A stretch of DNA of 50,576 nucleotides from a bacterium ADurb.Bin157 (GTDB taxonomy: Bacteria; Muiribacteriota; Ozemobacteria; Ozemobacterales; Ozemobacteraceae), in assembly GCA_002070375.1 (NCBI GenBank), contig MWDD01000018.1, positions 1 to 50,576 on the forward strand, read 5' to 3'. The notes beneath the pieces are model-generated. The model made no database searches, had not been told where the DNA came from, and saw nothing but the letters and a program-made list of their open reading frames with translations. Shown piece after piece: positions 25,354 through 34,323 of this stretch. A program made the position numbers and the translations under genes. Each line of letters begins with the position of its first letter. The stretch's first letter is position 1.

Positions 25354-26475
25354 ATGTTTGAACGATTATTAGCTCTTTTGAAAAAGGAGATTCTACAGAC
25401 TTTTCGAAACCCTCAAATGGTTGGACTATTGGTTATTGCACCGATTCTTCAGCTAATGGTTTTCAGTTATGCAATTGCGAATGATATTTCAAATATTTCA
25501 ACCGCAATTGTCGATCAGGATAGATCACCCAGAAGCCGCGAACTTATCACTTGTCTGACCAGTTCATCACATTTCTCGATAACTGAATTTGTTTCAAGCC
25601 CTGAAGAAGTAAAAAACATACTGGATCAAGGCCGAGCTCAACTGGTAATTCAGATCAATCCAGGTTTTCAACAAGAGCTTGAGGCCGGGAAAAAAGTGCA
25701 GGTTCAGGCTCTTCTTGACGGCACTGATTCAAACACATGCAACATTGTTCTGAACTATCTTTCAAGAGTTTTTCAGGAATTTAATGAAAATATTGCTATT
25801 ACCAATACTGTTCAAAAAAAAGTGCCAGAAAAAGCATTTAAACTGCATGAAGTTGCCTGGTTCAATGAAAACCTTGATGCAATTTTATACTTTGTTCCAG
25901 CTGTTATTGCACAGCTTATAACTGTTTTATCTGTGCAATTAACCGCAATGGCGATAGTTCGTGAGCGAGAAATGGGAACTATCGAGCAAATAATGGTTAC
26001 ACCCATTACACCTGCAGAGCTGGTTATCGGAAAAACTCTGCCATTTGCACTGATTTGTAGTGTTGAACTGATTTTGATGACAAGCCTCGGAATGTATTGG
26101 TTTCAAATACCAATGCGTGGCGCTTACCCGCTGCTTTTTCTTGCAACCGGCATATATTTGCTCGTCAGTCTGGGACTTGGTTTATTGATTTCAGCCATGA
26201 GCTCTACTCAGCAGCAGGCAATGACAACCATGTTTTTCTTTTTTCCACCTGCGATTCTGTTGTCAGGTATGGTCTTTCCGATTGAAAGCATGCCTGAATG
26301 GATTCAATGGTTCACCTACCTGAACCCTTTGCGATATTTCATGAGTCTTTTACGCAGCATATTTCTCAAGGGCTCTGATCTGAGCATTCTTTCAAGACAG
26401 CTTATACCTCTGGCTATTTATGGTTGCACTGTCTTTTTCTTATCAGCCCGGCGATTTAAAAAAACGGTTTCATAG
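25354..26475 (+). CDS. ybhR: ABC-2 type permease (YbhR-like)
   Basis: 373 residues with the same topology as its partner: one helix near the N-terminus, a periplasmic domain, then five helices. The coupling motif reads REREMGTIEQIMVTPITPAELVIGK. It begins 3 bp after the ybhS-like stop. E. coli YbhFSR is linked to drug export and Na+/Li+ extrusion; whether substrates are shared here is unknown. Confidence 0.88.
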   Translation: MFERLLALLKKEILQTFRNPQMVGLLVIAPILQLMVFSYAIANDISNISTAIVDQDRSPRSRELITCLTSSSHFSITEFVSSPEEVKNILDQGRAQLVIQINPGFQQELEAGKKVQVQALLDGTDSNTCNIVLNYLSRVFQEFNENIAITNTVQKKVPEKAFKLHEVAWFNENLDAILYFVPAVIAQLITVLSVQLTAMAIVREREMGTIEQIMVTPITPAELVIGKTLPFALICSVELILMTSLGMYWFQIPMRGAYPLLFLATGIYLLVSLGLGLLISAMSSTQQQAMTTMFFFFPPAILLSGMVFPIESMPEWIQWFTYLNPLRYFMSLLRSIFLKGSDLSILSRQLIPLAIYGCTVFFLSARRFKKTVS

Positions 26476-26504
26476 CAAATCTAAAACAACAAAATGGAGG
26501 CAAT

Positions 26505-27818
26505 ATGAAGAAAAATTATGTTCTAAACGGCTTGTTGGGAATTTTTATGTTCGGCCTGGTAAATGCTGCACCGGTAATTGCTGGTGAACTTAGTCTGCAA
26601 GAGTGTGTTGATGTCGCCATAGGACAAAACCCGATTCTGGCCACAGCACAAGGAAGAACACAAACCTCGCAAATAAACGTAAATATAGCCCGTTCAGCTT
26701 TTGCACCAACAGTGATGATTCAGGCAAGCGGAAATCGAAACAAGACCCCAATGTTTTTGCCATCAGAATTTAAGGCGTTGTCAGGAAAGACAACTTTTTC
26801 AGAAACAAAAAATGTCTATCTTACCCAGGCAAATGCAAGCTTAACAATCGCTGATGGTGGTTTGCGCAAATCAAAGTTGCAAGTGGCTGAGAGTGGTGTT
26901 GATGTTTCTAAAGAAGAAGAAAAAGGAATAAAACAACAACTGGTATTAAAAGTGCATGAAGCATTCTACCTGCTTGCAGCAGCTATTCAAAATCAAGAAG
27001 TCGCAAACAGAAACCTTAGACGCTCAAAAAGTCATCTTGAAATGGCAGAATCAAGACATTCTGTTGGAGATGTTGCTCTTGTAGATGTTCTTCGAGCAAA
27101 AGTACAGGTTGCTGATGCCAAACTTTTGCTTGTTCGAGTTGAAAACTCAGTTGCCTTAGCCAAAGGCACATTAAATGTTGCAATGGGAAACAAGCCAGAC
27201 AACCCTGTCGAAATAATAAAAGTTTTAGAAGAAACCCCTGCGCATGAAACCCTCAATTATACCGCTCTAACTGCGAGTGCAACAGTAATACATCCAACTA
27301 TTAAAGCCATGCAAGAAAGAATTGTTCTGGCACGCAAAAAGGTTAACCAGTACCGGGCAGCAAACAAACCGACTTTAAATGCAGTAGGGGCGTATGGAAA
27401 ACAGGATCTGGATTTTTTCCCTGAAAAAGATAACTGGGCAGTAGGACTGGAAGCAAGTTGGGTTGCTTTTGATGGCGGTGCCCGGCGAGAACAGATAAAA
27501 AAGGCTATGGCAGAATTATCTGTTAATGCTACAGAGTTACAAACTTCTATTCTAAATCTTCAAATGGAAATATGGGCCGCTTTACAGGCTGTAATAGAGG
27601 CTTCATGCTCAAATGAAGCGGCAAAAGATCTAGCCAGAGAAGCTGAAGAAAGTTTACGAATTATACAAGTTCGCTACAAAGCAGGAAGCGGCACGATCAC
27701 TGATCTTTTAGACGCTCAAACAGCTCAATCAAAGGCAGATTTTTCTGTTGTTGAGACGAATATACAGAAACATATTGCTTATTCCAGATTGCTTTATACA
27801 TGCGGTCGACTCGGATAA
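26505..27818 (+). CDS. TolC-family outer-membrane efflux channel
   Basis: 437 residues. Signal peptide about 1-26, then LSLQECVDVAIGQNP, the usual OEP opening, and two repeats of long coiled-coil helices separated by short beta-strands; RYKAGSGTITDLLDAQTAQ near the end is the second-repeat signature. It gives the exporter its own outer-membrane exit duct. GGAGG lies 7 nt upstream. It is 29 bp after the ybhR-like gene. Confidence 0.88.
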   Translation: MKKNYVLNGLLGIFMFGLVNAAPVIAGELSLQECVDVAIGQNPILATAQGRTQTSQINVNIARSAFAPTVMIQASGNRNKTPMFLPSEFKALSGKTTFSETKNVYLTQANASLTIADGGLRKSKLQVAESGVDVSKEEEKGIKQQLVLKVHEAFYLLAAAIQNQEVANRNLRRSKSHLEMAESRHSVGDVALVDVLRAKVQVADAKLLLVRVENSVALAKGTLNVAMGNKPDNPVEIIKVLEETPAHETLNYTALTASATVIHPTIKAMQERIVLARKKVNQYRAANKPTLNAVGAYGKQDLDFFPEKDNWAVGLEASWVAFDGGARREQIKKAMAELSVNATELQTSILNLQMEIWAALQAVIEASCSNEAAKDLAREAEESLRIIQVRYKAGSGTITDLLDAQTAQSKADFSVVETNIQKHIAYSRLLYTCGRLG

Positions 27819-27857
27819 ACAGCTCAAACCGATTTATGAAATTCTGCACGGTATTTT

Positions 27858-28334
27858 ATGAAAAAACAGTTTATCGATTTTATTACTGATTGTGAACCCT
27901 GGCATTTCATACAAGCTGAAAAAGAATGGCGTATTAGCGAAGTTCTTGCGTGTGAAGTGCCGGGGGCAAATGATTCCAAGGTGTTATTGCCAACCAGCTT
28001 AATTCTTGGTTGTTTTCAAGACCTTGCAGCGTGGCTGATTATGTTTTCAAGCAAGTTTGAATTGACCGGCTCAGTTGAAAGAATCGATCAATTCAGTATT
28101 TTGAAGGAAAAGGTAAAACCTGAACACATGCGTTTTGAACTTTGGGCAGATTTTTCAAGTAATTCCGATAAAGTGAAATTCAGCGGAAGACTATTGATAA
28201 ACGGTGAAACAATTGCATTAATTAACAGTCTGGTAATGAATTATGTTCTGATTCTTAATCCCGATTATGGGAAGGAATGCTATTCACAATGGAAAATTTT
28301 AAGACACGATCGTAACAAAACAGACAACCCATAA
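27858..28334 (+). CDS. Probable hotdog-fold (FabZ-like) protein
   Basis: 158 residues. The pattern LPTSLILGCFQDLAAWLIM (central helix), then GSVERIDQF and KVKPEHMRFELWADF followed by V-K-F-S-G-R-L-L-I-N-G, follows hotdog-fold 3-hydroxyacyl-ACP dehydratases. The FabZ catalytic His and Glu are not evident, so it may be a binding-only or divergent member. It lies 39 bp after the tolC-like gene and is the last gene of the island. A link to a lipid-like export substrate is possible but speculative. Confidence 0.5.
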   Translation: MKKQFIDFITDCEPWHFIQAEKEWRISEVLACEVPGANDSKVLLPTSLILGCFQDLAAWLIMFSSKFELTGSVERIDQFSILKEKVKPEHMRFELWADFSSNSDKVKFSGRLLINGETIALINSLVMNYVLILNPDYGKECYSQWKILRHDRNKTDNP

Positions 28335-28411
28335 ACTAATCAAAGATGCAAAAATACCCACGACAACTTCTTGCACTAATTCGTGATTTCTGGAAAAAGA
28401 AGGAAAATGAG

Positions 28412-28903
28412 AATGCAACATTTACTTTAATTTTGTAAAAGTTTTCGATATTTGATAAAATTTTCGTTTGTTTAATGATAAAGATTGTATCATATATTTT
28501 GTAAAAAATCTTTTCTGCTTAATAAGAGGCTCTGTTTTGAAAAAATTCAACTTGCCGATCGACGATTGTTTGCAAGAGCTCAAAGACGCTCTTAATGCCG
28601 GCAATGACATCGTTCTTACAGCCGAGCCCGGTGCCGGTAAATCTACCGTTGTGCCCTTAGCCTTAAAAGATGAGCCGTTTTTAGGGAAAAAGAAAATATT
28701 GATGCTGCAGCCGCGAAGGGTCGCCGCTGTTGCCGTTGCTCGCCGAATGGCAGATTTAGACAGTTCTGAGCCGGGCAGCGTAATCGGACATTCTGTCAGA
28801 TTCAGCTCAAATGTAACAAAAAATACCGTTGTTGAGGTCTTAACAGAAGGCATTTTAACAAGCAGAATCCAAAAAGACCCGTTTTTAGAAGATGTGGGGC
28901 TGG
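28412..28903 (+). repeat. Right copy of 492-bp direct repeat (hrpB promoter and 5' end)
   Basis: Same sequence as 15219-15710. Island DNA lies to the left of 28412; to the right the hrpB reading frame continues uninterrupted. Confidence 0.9.
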
Positions 28904-31098
28904 TGATTTTTGACGAGTTTCATGAACGAAGCATTCATGCCGACTTAGGCTTAGCTCTTTGCCGCGAAATTCAGAGAGAAATCCGCGCTGACTTGCGTAT
29001 AATGGTCATGTCGGCCACAATGGAAACAGACAAACTTAAATCTTTTTTGAAAAACCCAAAAGAAATTGTCGGAAAAGGTTTTTTGTACCCGGTGCAGATT
29101 GAATACCAAAAAACATCGGGCGGCAGAAACTTTATACAAGAATTAGGCACAGAAATAGCCTCGATCGTAAATAATTCAGAACAAAACGAAAAATATCTGG
29201 TATTTTTGCCGGGAGTTGGCGAAATAATGGGAGTCAGCGACTGTTTGGCAGAAAAACTGCGCACAAAACACGAAATAGCCCATCTTTACGGAGCTATGAG
29301 GATAGAAGACCAGCAGCGCTTGTTAAAGGGCGGCACCGTCCCGCAAATAATTCTTGCCACAAATGTTGCCGAAACCTCCCTGACAATAGACGGAATCACA
29401 ACTGTAATTGACAGCGGCTACTGCCGCCGCTCTGAGTATGACGAAGAGAACGGCCTTGAAAAGCTTGTGTTGGGGCGAATCAGCAAGGCTTCGGCAAAAC
29501 AAAGAGCGGGGCGTGCCGGCAGAGTCAAGGCCGGCAGATGTATCAGACTTTGGAGCAAATCAGAGCATGATTATCTGTCAGAAGAAGAAGTGGGCGAGAT
29601 ATTCAGAACCGACCTGAGCACAACGGCGCTTGAACTGGCCGCCTGGGGCTGTCGAAACCTTCACGAATTTGGGTGGTTCGAAAACCCCGGCAAAGAGCGC
29701 ATAAATAAGGCTGTTGAGTTGCTTAAAATGCTTAGGGCAGTCGATGAACAGGGCGGCATCACAGAAGTGGGCAGAAAAATGGCCCGTTTGCCCGCCGAAG
29801 CGAGAATCGCAAGAATGCTTCTGTGGGGCGCCGAAAACGGCGTGTTAGAGCAGGTTGCGCCGGCGGCGGCCATATTAAGCGAAAAGGACTTTGTCAGCGA
29901 AACCGAGAAAGACCCTGATTTGGAATACAGATTAGAATTGGTTGCAGGCAGGAGGGGCGGGCGTTCTTACCATTTCGAGAGGATTAAAAAATCTGCCGAA
30001 CAGTTTGAAAGCATAATTGGCAAATCAAAGCTGCGGCCTGATTCAAACCTGCCGTGCGATGCGAAACAGCCGACCGAAGCGAGAGGCGCGAAAATCGCCG
30101 AGGCACTGCGAAAAGCGCTGCTTGTGGCTTTTCCCGACAGAGTTTGTATGAGGCGCTCAGAAGGCGGCGAATACACATCATGCGCCGGCAGAGGCTTTAC
30201 TATGAGTAATGAAGGGCCTTTAAAGAGCGCCCGGTATATTTTGGCTTTAAAGGCCGATTCGGCATTGCGCGCCGCCTCAGGGTCGGGAAAAATATTTTTG
30301 GCAAGTAAAATTGAGGCAGAATGGCTCAAAGAGGGTTTAGGTCTGCCTTGCAAATTTGCGCGGGAAGTGTATTTCAATGACAAAAATAAAAAAGTATCCG
30401 CAAAAGAGCGAATTTGGTACGGAAAACTGCTCATTGAAAACAACGAATCGGCAATAAACTCGAATGATGCCGAAGAGGCGGCGAATGTGTTTTTCCCTGC
30501 AATAATGAATGACTTAAAAGGCGCATTCAACCTTAATAGCGAAGAAAATCAAGATTTTTGCAGCAGAGTGCGATTGCTCACGAAAACTTTCGGCGACGGC
30601 GAATTTGAGCAAATCGACGAAAAATGGTTTGAAAAGCAGCTTGAGACTGTGCTTGGCGGGTGCTTTTCGTTTAAAGACTTGCAGCAATACACTTTGGAAC
30701 AGCTTTATTTTATGGGGCCGGCGCGGCACTTGAGAGAGCGTTTTGACAGGCTGGTGCCCGAAAGATTTGAGGTGCCGTCGGGCAGCAAAATTAAAATCGC
30801 GTATGGCGATGATTTAGAACCGGTCTTGGCGGTGAAGCTGCAGGAAATGTTTGGGCAGAACGAGACGCCGACTATTTGTGAGGGGCGGGTCAGGCTTAAG
30901 GTGCATTTGCTTTCGCCCGCAAAAAGGCCGGTGCAAATAACTTCAGATTTGGCATCGTTTTGGAAAAACGGCTACAAGCAGATCGTGGGCGAGCTCAGGG
31001 GGCGCTACCCGAAGCACCCGTGGCCCGACGACCCTCAAAATGCCGTGCCCACGGCCAAAACGAAAAATAGAATTGCAAAAGAGCAGTCTAATCACTAA
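28537..31098 (+). CDS. hrpB: ATP-dependent helicase HrpB (DEAH/RHA family)
   Basis: 853 residues, complete. Walker A GAGKST (about 33), DEFH box (about 126), SAT (about 159), VAETSLTIDG and QRAGRAGR (motif VI), then HA2 and the HrpB C-terminal domain ending in PKHPWPDDP, a family trademark. The role of HrpB in bacteria is poorly defined (RNA or ribosome-related). I choose the TTG at 28537 because AAGAGG lies 7 nt before it and the protein then starts like other HrpB; the frame extends to 28468 without family similarity. The first 122 residues are duplicated at 15344. Confidence 0.93.
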   Translation: MKKFNLPIDDCLQELKDALNAGNDIVLTAEPGAGKSTVVPLALKDEPFLGKKKILMLQPRRVAAVAVARRMADLDSSEPGSVIGHSVRFSSNVTKNTVVEVLTEGILTSRIQKDPFLEDVGLVIFDEFHERSIHADLGLALCREIQREIRADLRIMVMSATMETDKLKSFLKNPKEIVGKGFLYPVQIEYQKTSGGRNFIQELGTEIASIVNNSEQNEKYLVFLPGVGEIMGVSDCLAEKLRTKHEIAHLYGAMRIEDQQRLLKGGTVPQIILATNVAETSLTIDGITTVIDSGYCRRSEYDEENGLEKLVLGRISKASAKQRAGRAGRVKAGRCIRLWSKSEHDYLSEEEVGEIFRTDLSTTALELAAWGCRNLHEFGWFENPGKERINKAVELLKMLRAVDEQGGITEVGRKMARLPAEARIARMLLWGAENGVLEQVAPAAAILSEKDFVSETEKDPDLEYRLELVAGRRGGRSYHFERIKKSAEQFESIIGKSKLRPDSNLPCDAKQPTEARGAKIAEALRKALLVAFPDRVCMRRSEGGEYTSCAGRGFTMSNEGPLKSARYILALKADSALRAASGSGKIFLASKIEAEWLKEGLGLPCKFAREVYFNDKNKKVSAKERIWYGKLLIENNESAINSNDAEEAANVFFPAIMNDLKGAFNLNSEENQDFCSRVRLLTKTFGDGEFEQIDEKWFEKQLETVLGGCFSFKDLQQYTLEQLYFMGPARHLRERFDRLVPERFEVPSGSKIKIAYGDDLEPVLAVKLQEMFGQNETPTICEGRVRLKVHLLSPAKRPVQITSDLASFWKNGYKQIVGELRGRYPKHPWPDDPQNAVPTAKTKNRIAKEQSNH

Positions 31099-31112
31099 TG
31101 ACAGGAGCTTTT

Positions 31113-32180
31113 ATGATGCATTTTGTGAAAAAAGGTATAGCGGCGAGAAAACTCGGCAAACCGCCCGGAACAATTGCCAATTACTCGGTTGAGGGGGGCA
31201 GAAAGACCGTGGCGCAGGTCTTTGAGTATGGCGCGGATTTTTGCAATGAGAGCGTGTGCGAACAAATTGATGAGTTGAAGCCGTTTGCGAAGAGCTCTGA
31301 ACGCCAATGGATAACAATCACGGGGCTGAATGACGAGAATTATTTGAAGCAGCTGTCAGAAATATTTGAAATAGATAAACTGACGATGGAAGACATTATG
31401 AACCCAAATCACAGGCCAAAATTTGAGGCTTTCGACGGGTACATTTTTGTTGTCATGAAAATACTGACGCTTAACAGCAGCGGGCGGCCTGAAGCAGAGC
31501 AAGTCAGTTTAATCTTTAATGAGACGCGTGTTTTGCTCTTTAAAGAAAAAGATGAAGATGTTTTTGAGCCGGTAAGAGATCGACTCAGAAAAGTTTCGGG
31601 CAAATTGAGAAATTACGGGCCCGATTATTTGGCGCTGATGCTTATAGATGTGATAGTCGACAACTATCTTTATGTCCTCGATAGCCTTTCCGATACAATG
31701 GACGTTTACGAAGAAGAATTGATTAAGCACCCTGACAGGTTCAGCGGCGATTTGATGCACAGCTTTAAAAGGGAACTTTCTTATATAAGAAAAGTTTCGT
31801 TTCCGTTGCGTGAAATAACTTCGGGGCTGATGAGAAGCGATACGCGTTTTATAAAACAAGAAACAGAGCTCTTTTTCCGTGATGTCCATGATCACGTTGT
31901 TAACGTAATTGAAACCATTGAGGCACTTCGTGAAATGGCAAAAGAAATTTATGATTTGTATATTTCAAAAATCAGCGTCAGAACTAACGAAATAATGCAG
32001 ACTTTAACCATTATTTCCACGGTTTTTATTCCGTTGACCTTCATTGTGGGTGTTTATGGAATGAATTTTGAAAATATGCCCGAATTAAAATGGGCTTGGG
32101 GTTATTTCGCAGTTTGGGTTATAATGATTGTATGTGCTTTTATAATGGTATTGTTTTTTAAACGGAAAAAGTGGCTCTGA
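31113..32180 (+). CDS. corA: CorA-type Mg2+/Co2+ transporter
   Basis: 355 residues. Large N-terminal cytosolic domain (about 1-290), then two C-terminal helices with the selectivity signature YGMNFENMPELKW between them and a basic KRKKWL end. It forms a pentameric divalent cation channel in the inner membrane. AGGAG lies 5 nt before the ATG at 31113; another ATG follows directly, and one at 31098 overlaps the hrpB stop (TAATG). Confidence 0.92.
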   Translation: MMHFVKKGIAARKLGKPPGTIANYSVEGGRKTVAQVFEYGADFCNESVCEQIDELKPFAKSSERQWITITGLNDENYLKQLSEIFEIDKLTMEDIMNPNHRPKFEAFDGYIFVVMKILTLNSSGRPEAEQVSLIFNETRVLLFKEKDEDVFEPVRDRLRKVSGKLRNYGPDYLALMLIDVIVDNYLYVLDSLSDTMDVYEEELIKHPDRFSGDLMHSFKRELSYIRKVSFPLREITSGLMRSDTRFIKQETELFFRDVHDHVVNVIETIEALREMAKEIYDLYISKISVRTNEIMQTLTIISTVFIPLTFIVGVYGMNFENMPELKWAWGYFAVWVIMIVCAFIMVLFFKRKKWL

Positions 32181-32208
32181 AATGCTTTAATAATCGGAGG
32201 CTTGTATA

Positions 32209-32889
32209 ATGTCAGGCATTAAAAGGTTTTTTGTTTTGTTTTTGCTGATTGTCGCCTCGAGTTGTTTTGCGGGGCAGGTTCCGGCGGGAATATTCGATGA
32301 AGGCGAATTTGTAGTGTTTGTGCCCGAAAACTTAGATGACAGCTATGTTTACCCGACTATTATCGGGTTTTCGCCCGGCGGCAGAGGCTCTGATATAATC
32401 AGCACCTGGCGCAGCGCAGCAACAGAGAATAACTGCATTATACTCGGCTCTAACGTAATACGAAACGGCATGGATATTCAAAAAAATCTGATCACCGTTA
32501 AGGCTGATATAAAAGATAAACTTGCTCTCAAATACCCGATTGATTTGAACAAAATAGTGGCGTTAGGCTCTTCGGGCGGCGGAATGGCAGCACACCTGTT
32601 CAGTTTTTTCCATCCTGATATTATTGCGGGAGTAATTACTAACGTAGGTTACATTCACGAAACCAGCTTAAAGCAGAGCAAGCGATACCCGCGCGGCAAG
32701 GCCTGCGCGTTTTTGGCCAGCCCCACCGATTTTAACTATAAGCTTATGCAACAAGACATTAAGTTTTTAGAGCAGCTAAAATGGAAATGTACGTGGCTCG
32801 AATTTGAGGGCGGGCATAGAATGGCACCTGAGCACTTGCGAAGCGAGGCTCTCGATTTTGTGCTCACAAGTTTGCAACCGGCAGAGTAA
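32209..32889 (+). CDS. Secreted alpha/beta-hydrolase (esterase-like)
   Basis: 226 residues with a Sec signal peptide (about 1-22). The nucleophile elbow GSSGGG (about 124), a likely acid in SPTDF (about 177) and the His in EGGHRMAP (about 204) form a plausible Ser-Asp-His triad; the SPGGRGS loop could supply the oxyanion hole. It resembles small PHB-depolymerase/feruloyl-esterase-like proteins. The substrate is unknown. It follows corA by 28 bp, with GGAGG upstream. Confidence 0.7.
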   Translation: MSGIKRFFVLFLLIVASSCFAGQVPAGIFDEGEFVVFVPENLDDSYVYPTIIGFSPGGRGSDIISTWRSAATENNCIILGSNVIRNGMDIQKNLITVKADIKDKLALKYPIDLNKIVALGSSGGGMAAHLFSFFHPDIIAGVITNVGYIHETSLKQSKRYPRGKACAFLASPTDFNYKLMQQDIKFLEQLKWKCTWLEFEGGHRMAPEHLRSEALDFVLTSLQPAE

Positions 32890-32901
32890 AAGGTGTTTGT
32901 G

Positions 32902-33645
32902 ATGGCAGACGAAAATGTAAAAAAACTGGCCGACGAGTTAAAAAAATATAATCGCATTTGTTATTACCCCTCGTCGGGGCGCGATTTGAGCGATTTAGAT
33001 TATTTCGGTTCAGGCAGGTTGCTCTGGAATGAACGTGTCGAGAGTTCGTGCCGAGTTTCGGGGCAGACTGCCCAAAGCTGCGAATTGCCCGATCTTTTTG
33101 TCCATTCCGATATCAATTTTTACATGGAATTCGAAGAAGGCAAAGACTTAGACGCACGCGAATGCGGCTTTCACGGCGAGTTTGAGGTCGTTGCCTTCAG
33201 AGAGCTGCCGCGCATTTCAAACCCTAACAGAATATGCGACAATTATAATTTCAGCGGAAGATGCTATGAATACAAGCTCAAGGTCTGGGGCATCGATAAA
33301 GAGCTGACGCTGATTTATTGTTTGTGCGAAAACGAATTTTTTGTGTCTGATATTTTGCTCGCGCATGGCGTCAAAATCGACTGTGTGTGGTCGAAAAACT
33401 GGGCGGGCGGCCTTACAACGGGAACCTGGCTTGCTAATGTGTGCGATAAGCTCGAGACAAGAAAATTTTACACAGACTGGCTGTGCGTGCCCGGTAAAAG
33501 GGGGCAGCCCTTAAATTTGCCCGTGAAAGAAAAATACCCCGATCTTATGGTCGAAGCTTCGGTTAAGCTCATCAGAAGCGGTGAGCCTAAGTGGATTGAC
33601 GAAGGGGCAAACGGCTGGGTCGAAGAATACGACGTCACGAAATAG
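32902..33645 (+). CDS. Conserved protein of unknown function
   Basis: 247 residues from the ATG at 32902 (MADENV), with AAAAGGTG upstream; the frame opens at GTG 32893. Cytosolic, no obvious cofactor motif. It begins with ICYYPSSGRDLSDLDYF, and aromatic, Cys and Asp residues recur (nine Cys). The PSSG-x-D and following acidic residues recall a nucleotide- or SAM-binding loop, but I cannot assign a family. It starts 12 bp after the esterase gene. Confidence 0.6.
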   Translation: MADENVKKLADELKKYNRICYYPSSGRDLSDLDYFGSGRLLWNERVESSCRVSGQTAQSCELPDLFVHSDINFYMEFEEGKDLDARECGFHGEFEVVAFRELPRISNPNRICDNYNFSGRCYEYKLKVWGIDKELTLIYCLCENEFFVSDILLAHGVKIDCVWSKNWAGGLTTGTWLANVCDKLETRKFYTDWLCVPGKRGQPLNLPVKEKYPDLMVEASVKLIRSGEPKWIDEGANGWVEEYDVTK

Positions 33646-33693
33646 CAGATAGGTTCGTTATAGAATTCCCTTTAAAAAGAATTTCCTAAAAAC

Positions 33694-33716
33694 AAAAAAG
33701 CCGCTTAATAAGCGGT
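33694..33716 (-). terminator. Terminator of the tRNA operon
   Basis: CCGCTT-aat-AAGCGG hairpin followed on the minus strand by six T. It lies just past the last tRNA gene of the leftward-transcribed cluster. Confidence 0.8.
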
Positions 33717-33726
33717 TTCTTTTGAT

Positions 33727-33799
33727 TGGGGCATGACGGATTTGAACCGGCGACCCACTGATTAAGAGTCAGTTGCTCTACCAACTGAGCTAATGCCCC
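33727..33799 (-). tRNA. tRNA-Lys (anticodon CTT)
   Basis: 73 nt. Acceptor GGGGCAT pairs with ATGCCCC; anticodon stem ACTGA/TCAGT with loop CTCTTAA; T-loop GGTTCAAATCC. CCA is not encoded. Last gene of the cluster. Confidence 0.93.
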
Positions 33800-33805
33800 G
33801 TCCAC

Positions 33806-33877
33806 TGAGCCGCGTTGGATTTGAACCAACGACCCTCTGATTAAAAGTCAGATGCTCTACCCCTGAGCTAGCGGCCC
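33806..33877 (-). tRNA. tRNA-Lys (anticodon TTT)
   Basis: 72 nt. Acceptor GGGCCGC pairs with GCGGCTC; anticodon stem TCTGA/TCAGA with loop CTTTTAA. CCA is not encoded. Second lysine isoacceptor, 6 bp from the first. Confidence 0.93.
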
Positions 33878-33891
33878 GTAATTCACTGCGT

Positions 33892-33965
33892 CGCGCCCGG
33901 AAGGATTCGAACCCTCAACCTACGGATCCGAAGTCCGTTGCTCTATCCAATTGAGCTACGAGCGC
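33892..33965 (-). tRNA. tRNA-Arg (anticodon TCG)
   Basis: 74 nt. Acceptor GCGCTCG pairs with CGGGCGC (one G-T pair); anticodon stem ACGGA/TCCGT with loop CTTCGGA. CCA is not encoded. It reads CGA and probably other CGN codons. Confidence 0.92.
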
Positions 33966-33973
33966 AAATCAAG

Positions 33974-34046
33974 GGACGAAGACGGGGCTCGAACCCGCAA
34001 CCACCAGATCCACAATCTGGTGCACTACCATTGTGCTACTTCGTCC
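33974..34046 (-). tRNA. tRNA-His (anticodon GTG)
   Basis: 73 nt. Anticodon stem CCAGA/TCTGG with loop TTGTGGA. An eight-pair acceptor GGACGAAG/CTTCGTCC encodes the extra G-1 opposite C73, the tRNA-His identity pair. Confidence 0.92.
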
Positions 34047-34053
34047 ATGAAAG

Positions 34054-34127
34054 CGCGCCAGAAAGGACTCGAACCCTTGGCCCACAGCTTAGAAGGCTGT
34101 TGCTCTATCCACCTGAGCTACTGGCGC
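34054..34127 (-). tRNA. tRNA-Arg (anticodon TCT)
   Basis: 74 nt. Acceptor GCGCCAG pairs with CTGGCGC; anticodon stem ACAGC/GCTGT with loop CTTCTAA. It reads AGA/AGG. CCA is not encoded. Confidence 0.92.
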
Positions 34128-34139
34128 ATTTTCTTTGAG

Positions 34140-34212
34140 AGCGAGAAACGGGACTTGAACCCGCGACATCCACCTTGGCAAGGTGGCGCTCTACCAACTG
34201 AGCTATTCTCGC
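34140..34212 (-). tRNA. tRNA-Gly (anticodon GCC)
   Basis: 73 nt. Acceptor GCGAGAA pairs with TTCTCGC; anticodon stem CCACC/GGTGG with loop TTGCCAA. First gene of the tRNA operon, about 40 bp after the promoter. Confidence 0.93.
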
Positions 34213-34253
34213 GTATATACAACCGTCGGTTTGTGTCCGACTGCAATGGAAAG

Positions 34254-34282
34254 ATTATAACAAACGAAAGTTTGAAAGTCAA
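34254..34282 (-). promoter_or_regulatory. Promoter of the six-tRNA operon
   Basis: On the minus strand TTGACT (34282-34277), a 17-bp spacer and a perfect TATAAT (34259-34254). Strong consensus boxes fit a stable-RNA promoter. Confidence 0.85.
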
Positions 34283-34323
34283 CAAAAATTAGAAATAATA
34301 TGTACGCCATTTTTGTTCTTAGC

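Larger units (their letters stand above)
15711..28411. mobile_element. 12.7-kb accessory island (Pycsar, TAC, efflux) inserted at hrpB
   Basis: The segment between the two hrpB repeats holds genes of a different character from the flanks: two defence-type modules and a drug efflux operon. Its sequence also looks more AT-rich and uses fewer GC-ending codons than the flanking genes. No integrase, transposase, relaxase, terminal inverted repeat or short target duplication is visible. The long direct repeats fit integration of a circular molecule by one homologous crossover. The first 127 bp (15711-15837) contain no gene; one frame there ends in a 23-codon tail (stop at about 15786) that may be the end of a truncated gene. 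Confidence 0.65.

Noticed and set aside
15219..28903. Target-site duplication of a transposon
   Set aside because: 492 bp is far longer than any transposon target duplication and there are no terminal inverted repeats or transposase.
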